Positions 22,101 through 30,208 of a stretch of 64,000 bases of DNA are shown one piece after another. Positions within the stretch are counted from its first letter, which is position 1; the number at the start of each line of letters is the position of its first letter. Both the position numbers and the translations under genes were made by a program. The notes under the pieces are model-generated. The model did no database searches. It saw only the letters and a list, made by a program, of their open reading frames with translations, and was not told where the DNA came from. Origin of the DNA: Rapana venosa (taxonomy: Eukaryota; Mollusca; Gastropoda; Neogastropoda; Muricidae). The stretch is from positions 48,889,482 through 48,953,481 of the forward strand of contig CM054157.1 of assembly GCA_028751875.1 (NCBI GenBank). Direction: 5' to 3'.

Positions 22101-23252
22101 TTCTTCTTTTTCTTCTTCTTCTTCTTCTACTTCTTCATTTTTTGTCATGTTTCTCCCAGGGGAGGTTTGACATTGATGAGCCTTCTCCATCTCTCTCTGC
22201 TTTGAGCATCCTCCTTATTTATGCCCCTTTCTCTAAGATCCTCTGCAATACAGGCAGCCCAGGTTTTGCTAGGTCTGATGCAGAACATCTTGCGCACACA
22301 CTGAAACCCTCTCTGTCTTTTGAAAGAGTAGGCCATTACACAGGAGGTGGCATGGAGGAAAAGTTAAAAGTACGCAAGCACACTGGTGTTGTGTTTAGAC
22401 ATTATCCTCCAAATCGGTGATGGATGCTTTAGCCAAGTGGTTAAGACTTAAACTTCATCTCATGGGTCCATGAAGTCATGGGTTTGAATCTCGGTGGTGG
22501 CGTGAGTTGATGTAAGGGTTTTACAATCTCCCAGGTAATCTTCCAAGTGCAGACCTGCCAATGCCTTAATTCTTCTATGTATATGTGTATGTGTGTGTAG
22601 ATAGATAGAGAGAGAGATCGATAGATAGATAGAGAGATAGATCTATATAGGTGGCGCTGCTCTTGTGGCGACACGCTCTACCTGGGGAGAGCAGCCCAAA
22701 GTGGTATAATATAAAATAAATAAAATAAAAAATATATGCACACTCACACACACACACACACACACGCACACACACACACACACAGAGAAGATCAAATGCG
22801 ATAAAGATCCCGTAATTCATGTCGGCATTCGGTCGGTTACACCAACACAAACATACCCAGTACTCGCCCCAGAACTCAGAAATGCGGCTCCCTTCATTGT
22901 GGGCAGAAACGGTCACGAACGCAGAAATCTTACCGTCATTGGAGAACCTCAGAGCTATATAGCCAAAGAACACACTACACACACACACAAAACCAAAACA
23001 TAGTTAATGCAGTTTTTTTCCTTCCTCTCTGTGTAGGAGCTGAAGACAAACATGAAGCAGCGACACCAGTCTGGAACCTACTTCGACAAGGTGTTCTCCT
23101 CCGCCATGGATGTGCAGAAGGGTGTCATGTTCGGCGAGTTCAACCTGGGTTCTACGCTCGTGCTCGTCTTTGAGGCCCCGAAAGGGTTTGAGTTCAAGGT
23201 GAAAGAAGGACAGAAAATCAAGTGTGGGGAACCTATAGGAAGCTCTCCTTGA
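8700..23252 (+). CDS. PISD: PISD, mitochondrial phosphatidylserine decarboxylase, complete gene model (7 exons)
   Basis: Pyruvoyl-dependent enzyme of the inner mitochondrial membrane that converts phosphatidylserine to phosphatidylethanolamine. Exons: 8700-8719, 10319-10428, 11271-11443, 14726-14962, 17126-17426, 18659-18819, 23037-23252. All junctions agree in phase and give 405 residues (human PISD is about 409). Residues 1-60 are Arg-rich with no acidic residue (presequence). A membrane helix lies near 69-88 ([20 protein letters not shown]). The catalytic part includes [21 protein letters not shown] (Asp185, likely triad Asp), [18 protein letters not shown] (His266 likely triad His), [12 protein letters not shown] and [16 protein letters not shown], where LGST at 371-374 is the self-cleavage site and Ser373 becomes the pyruvoyl group. 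Exons 4-7 are certain; exons 1-3 rest on phase, composition and the membrane helix. Confidence 0.92.
8720..9640. other. PISD intron 1, largely unique
   Basis: No recognisable SINE or LINE. Contains a long region of moderate complexity with no coding frame resembling the gene. Confidence 0.5.
9640..10145. repeat. TG-rich low-complexity tract in PISD intron 2 approach
   Basis: About 500 bp of imperfect TGTGTG, GCATG and GAGAGA. Confidence 0.88.
10319..10428 (+). CDS. PISD: PISD coding exon 2 (presequence, inferred)
   Basis: Preceded by 'GTCTGCACAG' and followed by GTAAGT. In the frame set by exon 1 it reads [17 protein letters not shown] and on to PFIPVRQAT: basic and Ser/Thr/Gln-rich, without acidic residues, as expected of a mitochondrial targeting peptide. 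All three frames are open, so the frame rests on the junctions. Confidence 0.65.
10609..10847 (-). mobile_element. SINE-A body of the Leu-headed type, head missing
   Basis: From 'AAGGATAATGGAATAAGCAC' to 'GACTTTGACATTCAGTTCGA' and 'TGTCAAACTGCAGG', which belongs to the Leu-type variant. Confidence 0.78.
10965..11150. repeat. G/T-rich tract, G-quadruplex-prone
   Basis: Run of about 18 G then repeated GGGG-TTTTTT blocks on the sense strand of PISD intron 2, ending about 120 bp before exon 3. Confidence 0.85.
11271..11443 (+). CDS. PISD: PISD coding exon 3 (membrane anchor, inferred)
   Basis: GC-rich, repeat-free island. After acceptor 'ATGATCAG' it enters in phase 1, matching exon 2, and ends in phase 0 at AAG|GTAGGC, matching exon 4. 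It encodes a Ser/Thr/Gln-rich linker, basic RHRLRR, a hydrophobic helix [20 protein letters not shown] and a Pro-rich tail ending NWK. The family has a membrane segment at this place. Confidence 0.75.
11571..12092 (+). mobile_element. L2/CR1-like LINE 3' part
   Basis: 5'-truncated at 'AGTATAAGATCAATACC', continuing through the post-RT coding end and 3'UTR to 'TTCAGCGCTATAGAAATTCC' and (ATT)n. Colinear with the copy at 35968-36609. Confidence 0.8.
12541..12868 (+). mobile_element. SINE-A, full length
   Basis: Head 'ATAGCTTGGTGGTTAGAGTG', B-box GGTTCGAATCT, reduced core, tail ending 'TTCCATTATCCTCAATATAA'. Confidence 0.8.
13083..13372 (-). mobile_element. L2/CR1-like LINE 3' end
   Basis: Starts with (AAT)n and 'TGGAACTTATATAG', the reverse complement of the L2-type 3' end 'CTATATAAATTCCA(ATT)n'. 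It abuts the longer copy at 13380. Confidence 0.7.
13380..14387 (-). mobile_element. L2/CR1-like LINE, 5'-truncated copy with RT C-terminus
   Basis: The minus strand encodes [34 protein letters not shown] and [20 protein letters not shown], followed by the CALSLF..GMSS type 3' coding end. These are the thumb and post-RT motifs of L2/CR1-like non-LTR elements. The frame is interrupted, so it is a dead copy. It ends next to a 37-bp direct repeat that flanks a SINE-C. Confidence 0.85.
14401..14687 (+). mobile_element. SINE-C (tRNA/5S rRNA chimera), full length
   Basis: Head has a tRNA A-box (TAGCTCAGTGGTCGGAGCAC) followed by 5S rRNA-like 'AAGTTAAGCAGCGTCGAGCG' and 'TTGGATGGGTGACCG' (5S internal control region). 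Body contains 'CCTCAATATGCTGGCCC' and ends 'TTATGGGACTCCTTTACC'. Flanked by a 37-bp direct repeat. Confidence 0.85.
14726..14962 (+). CDS. PISD: PISD coding exon 4
   Basis: Encodes [41 protein letters not shown] and [19 protein letters not shown], which aligns block by block with vertebrate PISD. Phase 0 at both ends; donor GTGAGT. Its acceptor lies at the end of a direct repeat that flanks a SINE-C insertion. Confidence 0.95.
14985..15203 (-). mobile_element. SINE-A, head missing, right after PISD exon 4
   Basis: 'TTTTATATCGAGGATAATGG' to 'TAGTCTCATCCGAAGGTCTT'; starts about 22 bp after the exon 4 donor. Confidence 0.8.
15285..15420 (+). repeat. Repeat J
   Basis: 'GTTTTATACCCTGTTTTTTA', 'CCTGATATGGCCTCTGTGAT', 'TTGGGTTGGGTTGG'. 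Related copies at 17862 and 29205. Confidence 0.55.
15421..15565 (+). repeat. Repeat H
   Basis: 'TAGTCCAAGTGTGGTCGGTT', 'GGGAATGGATAGCAGTTGAG', 'GCTGAAAGTGGGGGCAAACT'. Confidence 0.65.
15740..16080 (-). mobile_element. SINE-D (third tRNA head, B-type tail)
   Basis: Tail side 'GCTACAGCTCTGAGGTTCAT'; head side read on the minus strand has A-box GGTTAAGACCGTTTGACTTC and the B-box region 'GGGTTTGAATCTC'. The middle contains 'GGCAGGTCTGCATTTGGAGT'. Confidence 0.75.
16173..16378 (-). mobile_element. SINE-A, head missing
   Basis: 'TTATATTGAGGATAATGGAA' to 'CACGGGGACTCGGTTTATAG'. Confidence 0.78.
16743..17103 (+). mobile_element. SINE-A abutting PISD exon 5
   Basis: Diverged head with 'GGGTTTCGATTCTCGTCC', core missing the GGATGAGACTA part, full tail and (AATA)n A-rich end at about 17103, 22 bp before the exon. 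Confidence 0.8.
17126..17426 (+). CDS. PISD: PISD coding exon 5
   Basis: Encodes [34 protein letters not shown] and [18 protein letters not shown], including the predicted catalytic Asp and His. Between these is a lineage-specific acidic insert ([10 protein letters not shown]). The acceptor 'TTTCTCCAG' is only about 22 bp after the A-rich tail of a SINE-A copy. Confidence 0.96.
17485..17720 (+). repeat. Repeat F, 5' part
   Basis: 'ACGTTCAGACAGTCGTTGTC', 'GCGCCTGACAAGTCGGACCC', then diverging. Confidence 0.6.
17862..17995 (+). repeat. Repeat J
   Basis: 'TTTATACCCTGTTTTGTTCT', 'CCTAATATGGCCTGTGTGGT', ending (ATTGG)n. Confidence 0.55.
18659..18819 (+). CDS. PISD: PISD coding exon 6
   Basis: Encodes [35 protein letters not shown] and [15 protein letters not shown]. 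Enters in phase 1 after 'CTCGCCAG' and leaves in phase 0 at GTATGT. Confidence 0.96.
18898..19225 (-). mobile_element. SINE-A, full length
   Basis: From 'TTCGAGGATAATGGAATAAG' to 'CTAACCACCAGGCTTA'; lies in PISD intron 6 just after exon 6. Confidence 0.82.
19258..19327 (-). mobile_element. L2-type LINE 3' terminus (fragment)
   Basis: (AAT)n followed by 'GGAATTTATATAGCGTTGAA' and 'CAAATCGAAGCGCTTAAAT'. Confidence 0.65.
19330..19492 (+). mobile_element. SINE-C, 5'-truncated
   Basis: Begins 'AATGGGTACCTGCCCTCTTT' and runs to the usual 'GGGACACCTTTACC' end; the tRNA/5S head is missing. Confidence 0.8.
19930..20220 (+). mobile_element. SINE-C, full length
   Basis: Nearly identical to the copy at 14401. 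'ATGGACACAAGTG' occurs on both sides (about 19909-19921 and 20231-20243), a likely 13-bp target-site duplication. Confidence 0.85.
20447..20768 (-). mobile_element. SINE-A, full length
   Basis: Reverse complement from 'ATATCGAGGATAATGGAATA' to 'CACTAGGCTATCCCGTCCCC'. Confidence 0.85.
20931..21010 (-). mobile_element. L2-type LINE 3' terminus (fragment)
   Basis: (AAT)n, 'TTATATAGCGCTGAATCTTG', 'CAAATCAAAGCGCTCAGA'. Inserted in the tail of a SINE-A. Confidence 0.65.
20992..21140 (-). mobile_element. SINE-E 3' end fragment
   Basis: 'CACTTTAAGTCACGGCAGAT', 'GGGCTGCTCTCCCGGGGAGA', then a T run. Confidence 0.7.
21208..21772 (-). mobile_element. SINE with Leu-type head and B tail, split by LINE fragment
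   Basis: Starts with B tail ('GGTTCACCGATGGTGAG', 'CTGCATTTCGACTTC'), continues through the core ('TATAGTCTCATCCGAAGGAC'), is interrupted at 21494-21655 and ends 'TAACTGTCCTGCCACCTTCC'. Confidence 0.72.
21494..21655 (+). mobile_element. LINE C-terminal fragment (RGRPRQRW type) inside a SINE
   Basis: Encodes [20 protein letters not shown] and ends in an A-rich stretch. Sequence on both sides belongs to one Leu-headed SINE on the minus strand. Confidence 0.5.
21906..22418 (+). mobile_element. SINE-B with nested LINE
   Basis: Head 'GCCTAGCGGTTAGAGCGTTG', core 'CCTTCCGATGAGTCTATAAA', split by the LINE at 22093-22277, resumes 'TGCGCACACACTGAAACCCT' and ends in 'TGTTGTGTTTAGACATTATC'. Confidence 0.8.
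22093..22277 (-). mobile_element. LINE 3' end, (GAA)n type, inserted in a SINE-B
   Basis: (TTC)n then 'TTTGTCATGTTTCTCCCAGG' and the antisense of the post-RT end. Flanked by the 13-bp duplication 'ATGCAGAACATCT' (22080-22092, 22278-22290), which is SINE sequence. Confidence 0.85.
22416..22982 (+). mobile_element. SINE-D split by simple repeats and a SINE-E fragment, before PISD exon 7
   Basis: Head 'TTAGCCAAGTGGTTAAGACT', 'GGGTTTGAATCTCGGTGG', 'AGACCTGCCAATGCCTTAAT'. Interrupted about 22590-22795 by GATA/CA repeats and a SINE-E end. Resumes 'AAAGATCCCGTAATTCATG' to 'GGAGAACCTCAGAGC'. Confidence 0.68.
23037..23252 (+). CDS. PISD: PISD terminal coding exon 7, with LGST cleavage site and stop
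   Basis: Polypyrimidine tract and 'GTGTAG' acceptor, then [20 protein letters not shown] and [19 protein letters not shown], ending CGEPIGSSP and TGA at 23250-23252. The LGST motif marks the junction between the beta and alpha subunits formed by self-cleavage. Confidence 0.97.
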   Translation, partial: ELKTNMKQRHQSGTYFDKVFSSAMDVQKGVMFGEFNLGSTLVLVFEAPKGFEFKVKEGQKIKCGEPIGSSP

Positions 23253-23998
23253 ATTTTTGAAACCAGTGCCTTTGATTGGGTGTGTGTGTGCGTGTGGGTG
23301 GGTGAATGTGTATGTGTGTGCATGCGTGCGTGTGTGTGTGTGCGTGTGGGTGGGTGAATGTGTATGTGTGTGTGTCAGCGTGTGTTGTCAGTGTGTGTGT
23401 GTATGTGCCAGAAAATAAATGCAACAAACAGAAAAGAAATACAACAAACAGTATTTTGAACATTTCAAACTTTCTGCTGATTGACTATTGTTTACTTGAG
23501 AGTGTATTTGAAGATACAGGAAAAAAATGCAAACATACTGTTAGGTGAATATGTAATGCAGTCGCATGTTTACACACGCTCGTGTGTTTGAAGATAACAT
23601 AGAAAATGCAATAATACTGTAAAATAAATGTATACACTGTAACACTTGTACAGTGTGCTTGTGTGCACACACATGTGCATGCTTGCAATATCACCATTGT
23701 GATGGGCACACATGCAGACACACGCACATGCACACACACGTGCACACACTGACAGTCTCTCTCACACACACACACACAAACACTCACAATGACAGTCACA
23801 CACACACACACTCAGTCGCTCACTCACTCTGACAGCCTCACACACACACAGATTCACACACGCACGCACACATGCATGCGCACGCATGCGCACACACACA
23901 CAGCTTTGATATGTAAAATAACACTGTACAGAATATGTAGTTGTTACCAATAGCTCTTCGCTGTTCAAAGCATTCTGTGCTGTGTGTATCAATAAAAA
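23253..23998 (+). other. PISD 3' flank / probable 3'UTR, TG- and CA-rich
   Basis: Begins right after the PISD stop codon. It holds TG-rich (23277-23405) and CA-rich (23690-23905) simple repeats. Possible poly(A) signals AATAAA occur near 23412 and 23988, the latter just before an inserted SINE-C. The real transcript end is not determined. Confidence 0.5.
23277..23905. repeat. TG- and CA-rich tracts in PISD 3' flank
   Basis: TG-rich at 23277-23405 and CA-rich at 23690-23905 on the same strand; transcribed together they could pair. Confidence 0.8.
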
Positions 23999-24288
23999 GG
24001 GTAAAGGTGTCCCATAACCTATAAGGTCGTAGGGGAGAAAGGCGTCAGAGACCTCACTTCTCTAGGAGCCAGCATATTGAGGGCGGCGCCCATCTCCTCT
24101 CCCTCGCTGCTTTACCTTCCCTTACCCTAAAGAGGGCAGGTACCCATTGACAGCTGGGTGAACTGGGGGACTGTACTGAAGCAAAGGCGCGCAAATGGTC
24201 GCCCATCCAATTGGTAACCTTGCTCGATGCTGCTTAACCTTAGCTGGGGGAAAGCGTATGCTCTGACCACTGAGCTATCCCGTCCCCT
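23999..24288 (-). mobile_element. SINE-C, full length
   Basis: Reverse complement of the family, from 'GGTAAAGGTGTCCCATAACC' to 'CTGAGCTATCCCGTCCCC'. Lies in the PISD 3' flank. Confidence 0.85.
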
Positions 24289-24324
24289 GTTGTTATATTG
24301 TTTTGTATTGATTTGTATACAACT

Positions 24325-24632
24325 TTTGGTCACGGCAGATTTTTCTGCGTGATGTGACATTCCGACTCGACTCCCAAGGGAGACAATGTCACCACAAGAG
24401 CAGTGCTACACATCTTATAAAATAAAAAAAGATTGGCCCTTGTCAACAAATGAACTTGTTTCCCTGTTGAAAGTGGCTTTTTTTTCCCCCCTATATATAT
24501 CATTTTGCCTGTGACTTGTAAATCTCGTGTTGCTGTGGGTTCTTGCACATGTGCTAAACTTGTGTGGCACACGGGACCTCAGTTTATAATCTCATGGGAA
24601 AGATTAGTACCCAGACCACCTCTCCCGGTCTT
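24325..24632 (-). mobile_element. SINE-E, diverged, head missing
   Basis: 'GTCACGGCAGATTTTTCTGC', 'GTCACCACAAGAGCAGTGC', 'GACCTCAGTTTATAATCTCA'. Confidence 0.6.
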
Positions 24633-24639
24633 TTTTTTT

Positions 24640-25010
24640 TCATTCCTCAGCTAGAGCTTTGAGGTTCACCAATGGTGAGATTTTGTGTTTGCAACCGTTT
24701 TTGCCCACCATTGAAGGTAACCGCATTCTGACTTCGGGTATGTACGCTGGGTATGTTCATGTTTCCCTAACCGACCTAACGCTGACATGAATTCCAGGAT
24801 CTTTAATGTGCGTAACTTCATCTTCTGCATGTGTATATATACACGAAGGGAATCAAAGCACTGGCAGGTCTGCGTTTGAAGTTGACCTAGGAGAGCGTAA
24901 AAATCCCCACAGTTAGTTCACCAGACACCGCCGAGATTCGAACCTACGACTTTATGGGCCCATGTGATTGAAGTCAAACGGTCTTAACCACTCGGCTATA
25001 ACGTCTGTTA
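24640..25010 (-). mobile_element. SINE-D, full length
   Basis: 'CCTCAGCTAGAGCTTTGAGG' through 'GGCAGGTCTGCGTTTGAAGT' to 'TCAAACGGTCTTAACCACTC' and 'GGCTATAACG'. Confidence 0.8.
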
Positions 25011-25137
25011 CTCAAGGTCTGATGGATGGGGTGGGGGTGGGGGGGCAGTTTGGGGTTGAGAGATCGAACCCACAAGTGCTTTTTATATGAGTGCATTACT
25101 ACTAGACCACTGATCTGGGGGAGGTGGGGGGAGGGGG

Positions 25138-25570
25138 GGGAGCTTAGTGGTTTAGAGCGTTGACTCGCAATTTTATGGCTCGAGGTCGAACCCAGGTTTG
25201 ATCCACCACCGAGATGCCCATTCAAGGGAATTTTTTCCCCTGGAGTTTACATCAGTAGTGTCTCCACTCTCCTGAAAGTCCTTCAGATGAGTCCACACCC
25301 AAAAACCAAACCGAGGCCCCGTATGCAAACACACGCAGAACATCTTGCCGCGCATGTTGAAACCCATTCTGCTTTTCCGAAGAGTAAGTCATTCATGCTG
25401 GTAAGAATGGACGACAGAAATATATTTAAAAAGCGCACGCACACAGGTGTCCTGATTAGACATCATCCCCAAAGTCGGAATGCGGCTACCTTCATGGTGG
25501 GCAAAAACGGCCACATATGTAAAAATTTCACCATTGGTGAACCTTGGAGCTCTAGCCAAGGAATACACAC
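25138..25570 (+). mobile_element. SINE-B, full length
   Basis: Head 'GCTTAGTGGTTTAGAGCGTT', core 'AAAGTCCTTCAGATGAGTC', then the B tail: 'ACAGGTGTCCTGATTAGACA', 'AAGTCGGAATGCGGCTACC', 'CACCATTGGTGAACCTTGGA', 'GCTCTAGCCAAGGAA'. Confidence 0.82.
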
Positions 25571-25653
25571 AACATTCCCCCCATGAAACTTCTGACTGTG
25601 TAATTGGGTGTGTTACCTATAGACTATCAATCCACCTAGTGGTTTAGAAAATA

Positions 25654-26078
25654 TGTGACACTCCACCATGAAATGAGTCACTCTGCACCTGACCCACTTT
25701 TCCGCTAGGAGCCATTTTAGGCAGGTGGGGGTCAGGTTGTTGATTTTGAGATTTTGGTTGATTATAAAACTGTAGCCATTCTTCTACCTTGTACTGAAGT
25801 ATCGAGGCGTAACTTTGTTTCCTTTTGCTTTAAAAATGCATTTAAAAAACACCCTAGCCCTCATTCTGACCACTTATTACAATGCTAAACTTGTCAATTT
25901 CTCATTTTGTCACTTTCTGCAGTCTGTCATTTCAATTTGTCATAACTTTTCATAGAAATGTCCGATTTTCAATCTGTTTTCTGTATTGAATAGCCTTTTA
26001 ATTGCAGATTAATAACATGCTAACAACGAGAAACTGACCTTCGGTGCAATGCGACTCATTATGTGGTGGAGTGTCACA
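25654..26078 (+). mobile_element. TA-flanked MITE, copy 1
   Basis: TIRs TGTGACACTCCACCATGAAA / GGTGGAGTGTCACA bounded by TA. Interior resembles copy 2 in the opposite orientation ('CTAGGAGCCATTTTAGGCAG'). Mariner-like MITE by TSD; no coding capacity. Confidence 0.78.
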
Positions 26079-26346
26079 TATGTCCTGTGGATGTGGATTT
26101 TTTTTCTTGTAGTTTTGTTGTTGTGGTTGTTGTTTGGCAGAATTATGGAATTGAGTGTAAGATTGGATCGATAATGATGGCATTGTTGTTTGTTTGGATT
26201 GCGAATTGAAACATTAAATGGCGACATCTCTCTCTCATACCCTTCCCCCCCTTCTCTCTCTCTCTCTCTCTCTCTTCTCTATCTGTCCTTTCTTGTGGGT
26301 GAGGGCTAAGTGTAAAAAAAAAAAAAGATACATTCACTTATCTTTT

Positions 26347-26450
26347 ATCTCCTTCTTCTTCTTCCTTTTTTGTCATGTTTCTCCCAGGGGAGGTTTGACA
26401 TTGATGAGCCTTCTCCATCTCTCTCTGTTTTGAGCTTCCTCCTTATTCAC
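26347..26450 (-). mobile_element. LINE 3' end, (GAA)n type, short copy
   Basis: 'CTTCTTCTTCC', 'TGTCATGTTTCTCCCAGGGG', 'TTTGACATTGATGAGCCTTC'. Truncated soon after. Confidence 0.75.
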
Positions 26451-26702
26451 TTATCTTTTATCCTCGATAATAACTATTTTTTATTTGTCTTCTCTGTCTG
26501 TCTCTCTCTCTCTGCCTATCTCTCTGTCTGTCTCGCTCTTTCGCAAATTTAGAATAAAATCTGTGATAATCATGCTGGAGCCTTTCTTTCTCTCTCTCTT
26601 TTTTAAAATCTATTTATATTCATTGATGCTTTTTTGTGCATGTTTTTATTTCTGTAAGATTATGATGGCCTTTTATGTTTAAATGGATTTTAAATGTTGC
26701 GA

Positions 26703-26940
26703 TTGAAAGTCCTTCGGATGAGACTATAAACTGAGGTCCGAACGCACGCAGAACATCTTGCACTTACGTTAAATCCTGTTCCGCTTTTTTGGAAGAGTAG
26801 GCCATTGTGTGCCGGTGGGAACAGATGACAGAATTGACAAAACCGCATACACACTGGGACTGGATGTAAAAAAAGCACATAAGTGCTTATTCCATTATCC
26901 TCAAGATAAAAGATTAAGATAAAATAAGTAAATAAATAAA
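26703..26940 (+). mobile_element. SINE-A, head missing
   Basis: Begins in the core ('AAAGTCCTTCGGATGAGACT') and runs to 'CATTATCCTCAAGATAAAAG' and (AATA)n. Confidence 0.8.
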
Positions 26941-26972
26941 GGAATAAAAGTAGATTATTGTAAATTTCACTG

Positions 26973-27345
26973 TCAGCGCCTGGGCTTTATCACAGTTCTT
27001 GATTAAACCATTGACACTGGGGGCAACAGCAAAGTGAGAGGCTGTATGACCAGTGGCTTTCCCACTCATGGAATTCCACTTTACAGCTTAGTCTTTAGTG
27101 ATCGACTATGACTCTCTGACTAGGAGGCTTGACTTGCACAGTCCTTATGTGCTGCAGCCCTGGGGGCTAGTTGGCCTTTGGAGAACATCTCCAACGCTGA
27201 CTGTCCTTATGCCCACTTGGCCGAGAGAGTGGGGATGTACTGTGGGCAAGGCATCTCCACTATAATCAAATTTCTGCCCATTTTCCGAAACAGCAGCTGC
27301 CTCCTCTGCTGTTTTGGAGGTCATCTTTGAAAACGGCGGACTAAC
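26973..27345 (-). repeat. Repeat I, about 375 bp, with small ORF
   Basis: 'CAGCGCCTGGGCTTTATCAC' to 'CGGACTAACATACAATA'. Nearly identical to 51600-51977. The minus strand encodes [20 protein letters not shown] and, later, [10 protein letters not shown] before a stop. I cannot assign a family. Confidence 0.75.
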
Positions 27346-27477
27346 ATACAATACAATGAACACCCCCTCCCCCTCTTTGAATTTTATGCTGTTTGCTGTC
27401 ATTAGGTTTGTATGTTTCGTCATAAACTTTGCCAAAACAATGACAAACTGTTAATTGTTGTTGGTTGCATAATGTAG

Positions 27478-27584
27478 GGGTGAGTTTAATGCAAGCACTT
27501 TGATTTGTTTTTACAAGAAATGGCGCTATATAAATTCTATCTTTTTTATTCTTCTTCTTGTCATTATTATTATTATTATTACAG
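27478..27584 (+). mobile_element. L2-type LINE 3' terminus (fragment)
   Basis: 'GCACTTTGATTTGTTTTTAC', 'GGCGCTATATAAATTCTA' then T-rich and (ATT)n. Confidence 0.6.
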
Positions 27585-28153
27585 TGCTTCAGTTTAAACA
27601 CTGCGTATTTAGTTTGGATGTCAGTGCAGAAATGATTCTGTCTTGAGCGTTGCCACGTATTGCATTTGGCACAATTTTGTACAGTTGCTGTATGCAATTC
27701 TCTCTCATGCAAAGTGCCTTGGAACAACTAGTATGGTTGTAGCCTATGTCATGTGTAACTGAACGATATGTGATGCTGCACACGGAAATTATGGATAAGT
27801 CGCCAGCTGTAGTTTCGTGCTGTTAAAGTGAACACCGCTAAAGCCGCGGTCACTGATCACCTGGAGACTCCAACGTGTGTATCTCAAAAAGTAATACAGA
27901 TAATTGAAATATGTTTTTTGTGTCTTGTTCAGAATGATCTCTTCTTTTAGATTACACTTCAATCTCATTATCTGAATTTTGACCCTTATCCTTGATTTTT
28001 GCGTGCAAGCATCACATATCAGTCTTCGGATGTGCATTCATTTATGTCAGTGCCTTAAGAATAAAGCTGCAGTGATCTCAGCTTTGTGAGTGCCTGTTTT
28101 GTTTCATTGTTCTGATATTGAATATTTTTTTGTTTGTGTTTGGGTGTTTTCTG

Positions 28154-28243
28154 TAGCTAGTAGCAATAGACTGCGCTGGTTTGGGCACGTTCAACGGAAA
28201 GCAGACCACCACATCATAAAAAGAGCGATGAACTTCGTAGACC
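28154..28243 (+). mobile_element. LINE fragment, (GAA)n family, tail missing
   Basis: 'TAGCTAGTAGCAATAGACTG' through 'AGAGCGATGAACTTCGTAG', identical in register to the copy at 32133 but cut before the 3' end. Confidence 0.75.
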
Positions 28244-29060
28244 AACCAATTAATAGCGTATCAAATTAAATTCAAATGTACACACACACACACACAGCAG
28301 CAGCAAGAAAACCAGTTATCAACATCACACCATCCTCTCTCCTGGCAAAACGAACAGGCAGCAGTACACTTCATTCCATTCGTCATTTATTTGGTGGTGT
28401 TATCAAAACAAAACAAAACACAACAACAAAAGCCGGCAGAAGCAATATCACAGATAAATGCTACTAATCTTTCGTAAGTATGCGCTATACAAAAATTTGT
28501 GAGGGGGTGGGAGGTGAAAACATAAAACAAACACACAATTTGAATAAGATGTACAACATGGCAACATGTAAAAGTGTACAAAATGAATAGCGCACAGCTA
28601 CACATAAAAATGTATAAAATAGCTTAGGATTCAACGATCAGCCCCCAAAAAACAACAACAACAAAACCCCAAAAGAAGGCAACATTTCATAAATTCCTTA
28701 GGAATTTTTATTTGAAAGATTATTCACATTCAAAATGTTCATGTGAATAAAAGAAAAATAAGTCATGTCATGGCCACCTATCATTTCATGAGATTACACC
28801 AACCAAAAATATATCACCAAGACTTAAAAATTGTGTCAGTATAAAACTTAAATCACAACATAAACATAAACATGCGCACTGATGAATAACATACCTGCGC
28901 AAAGTGTTCAATATGTATTAAATTAAAAAAATTATTTAAACACAACTTGCTGGTAATACACGAACCTTCAATGTGGACAATATCTGGGTCAGACAATCTG
29001 CCTCATCGTTTTCAACATAACTCGTCCAAAATGACTGAAGACTTGGTTTTAGTTTTGATT
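28244..29060. other. AT-rich intergenic stretch
   Basis: After a truncated LINE fragment and a short CA run, no gene or known repeat is visible. An AATAAAG at 28060, just upstream, could be a plus-strand poly(A) signal. The B-tail SINE piece at 29070-29170 follows. Confidence 0.45.
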
Positions 29061-29204
29061 TAATTTGTATATCCCTGAAGTCGGAATGCGGCTAGCTTTG
29101 TGTTGTGCAAAAATGGTCACATACACAAAATCTCCCCATTGGTGAACCTTGGAGTTATACTATACCAAGGAATGGGGGGGAAAAAAGGGAAAATTTTTCA
29201 TGTT

Positions 29205-29300
29205 TAAATTATAGCCGCACACTTTTAGATAACAGCTGTAATCAGTAACAAGGTGAGAACCCTGATATGGCCTCTGAGGTTATCAGGGATATAAAACTGT
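29205..29300 (+). repeat. Repeat J fragment
   Basis: 'AAATTATAGCCGCACACTTT', 'CCCTGATATGGCCTCTGAGG'. Confidence 0.5.
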
Positions 29301-29932
29301 ATGTGTTGTATCCAGTGAAATAGTTATTTATTTATTTTGTTCTTTTATTTTGAGGTTAATGGAATAAGCACTCCTGTGCTTTTTTACATCCAGTCCCCGT
29401 GTATATGCAGTTTTGTAAATAGCAACTGACATGCCCCAAGAAACTTTATCACTGAAAACAGTGATAGCATTATCAATCTCACAAAAACATATCTGTCCCA
29501 AAAAAACAACCCATTAACAGCCCTGGGTCAAAGTGACCAAGGTCTTAGGTGGAAGATTTGATTGGGGAAGATGTCAGTTCAATCCAATCATTATGTTTAT
29601 TAAGCCCCTGCTAATGCAGAGGCCCTATCAGGGTTGTCACATTCAAAATTAAAACTCAAGAGTAACCGACTGGAGCCACACTCAAGTTTATGCTGTTGCT
29701 ACCTTGCGATGGCCTGTTTAGGCTGTGGTTTAATTCACAAATTTTAGAAAAAATTCTGAAAATTGATAAACTAGATATTCCCAAAGTCAGAATGTGGCTA
29801 CCTTCATGGTGGGCAAAAATGGACGCATTCACAAAATCTCACTACTGGCGAACCTCAGAGCTCTAGCTGAGGAACAAACAACAAAAAACAAAAAAAGAAA
29901 GAAAAGAAAAAAAGAAACTAGACATAACTATC

Positions 29933-30208
29933 GGATAGCTCAGTGGTCAGAGTGTTCGCTTTCCCACAGCCAATGTTACGCAGCGTTGAGCGTGGTTACC
30001 ACTTGGATGGACGACCGTTTGCGCTCTTTGGCTTCAGTACAGTCTCCCCCAGTTCACCCAGCTGTAAATGGGTACCTGCCCTCTTTAGGGTCAGGGAAGG
30101 TAAAGCAGCGAGGGAGAGGAGATGGGCGCCGCCCTCAATATGCTGGCCCCTAGAGAAGCTGAGGTCTCCCTATGACCACATAGGTTATGGGACACCTTTA
30201 CCTTTTAT
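29933..30208 (+). mobile_element. SINE-C
   Basis: Head 'ATAGCTCAGTGGTCAGAGTG', diverged 5S part 'TTACGCAGCGTTGAGCGTGG', usual body and 3' end. Confidence 0.82.
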
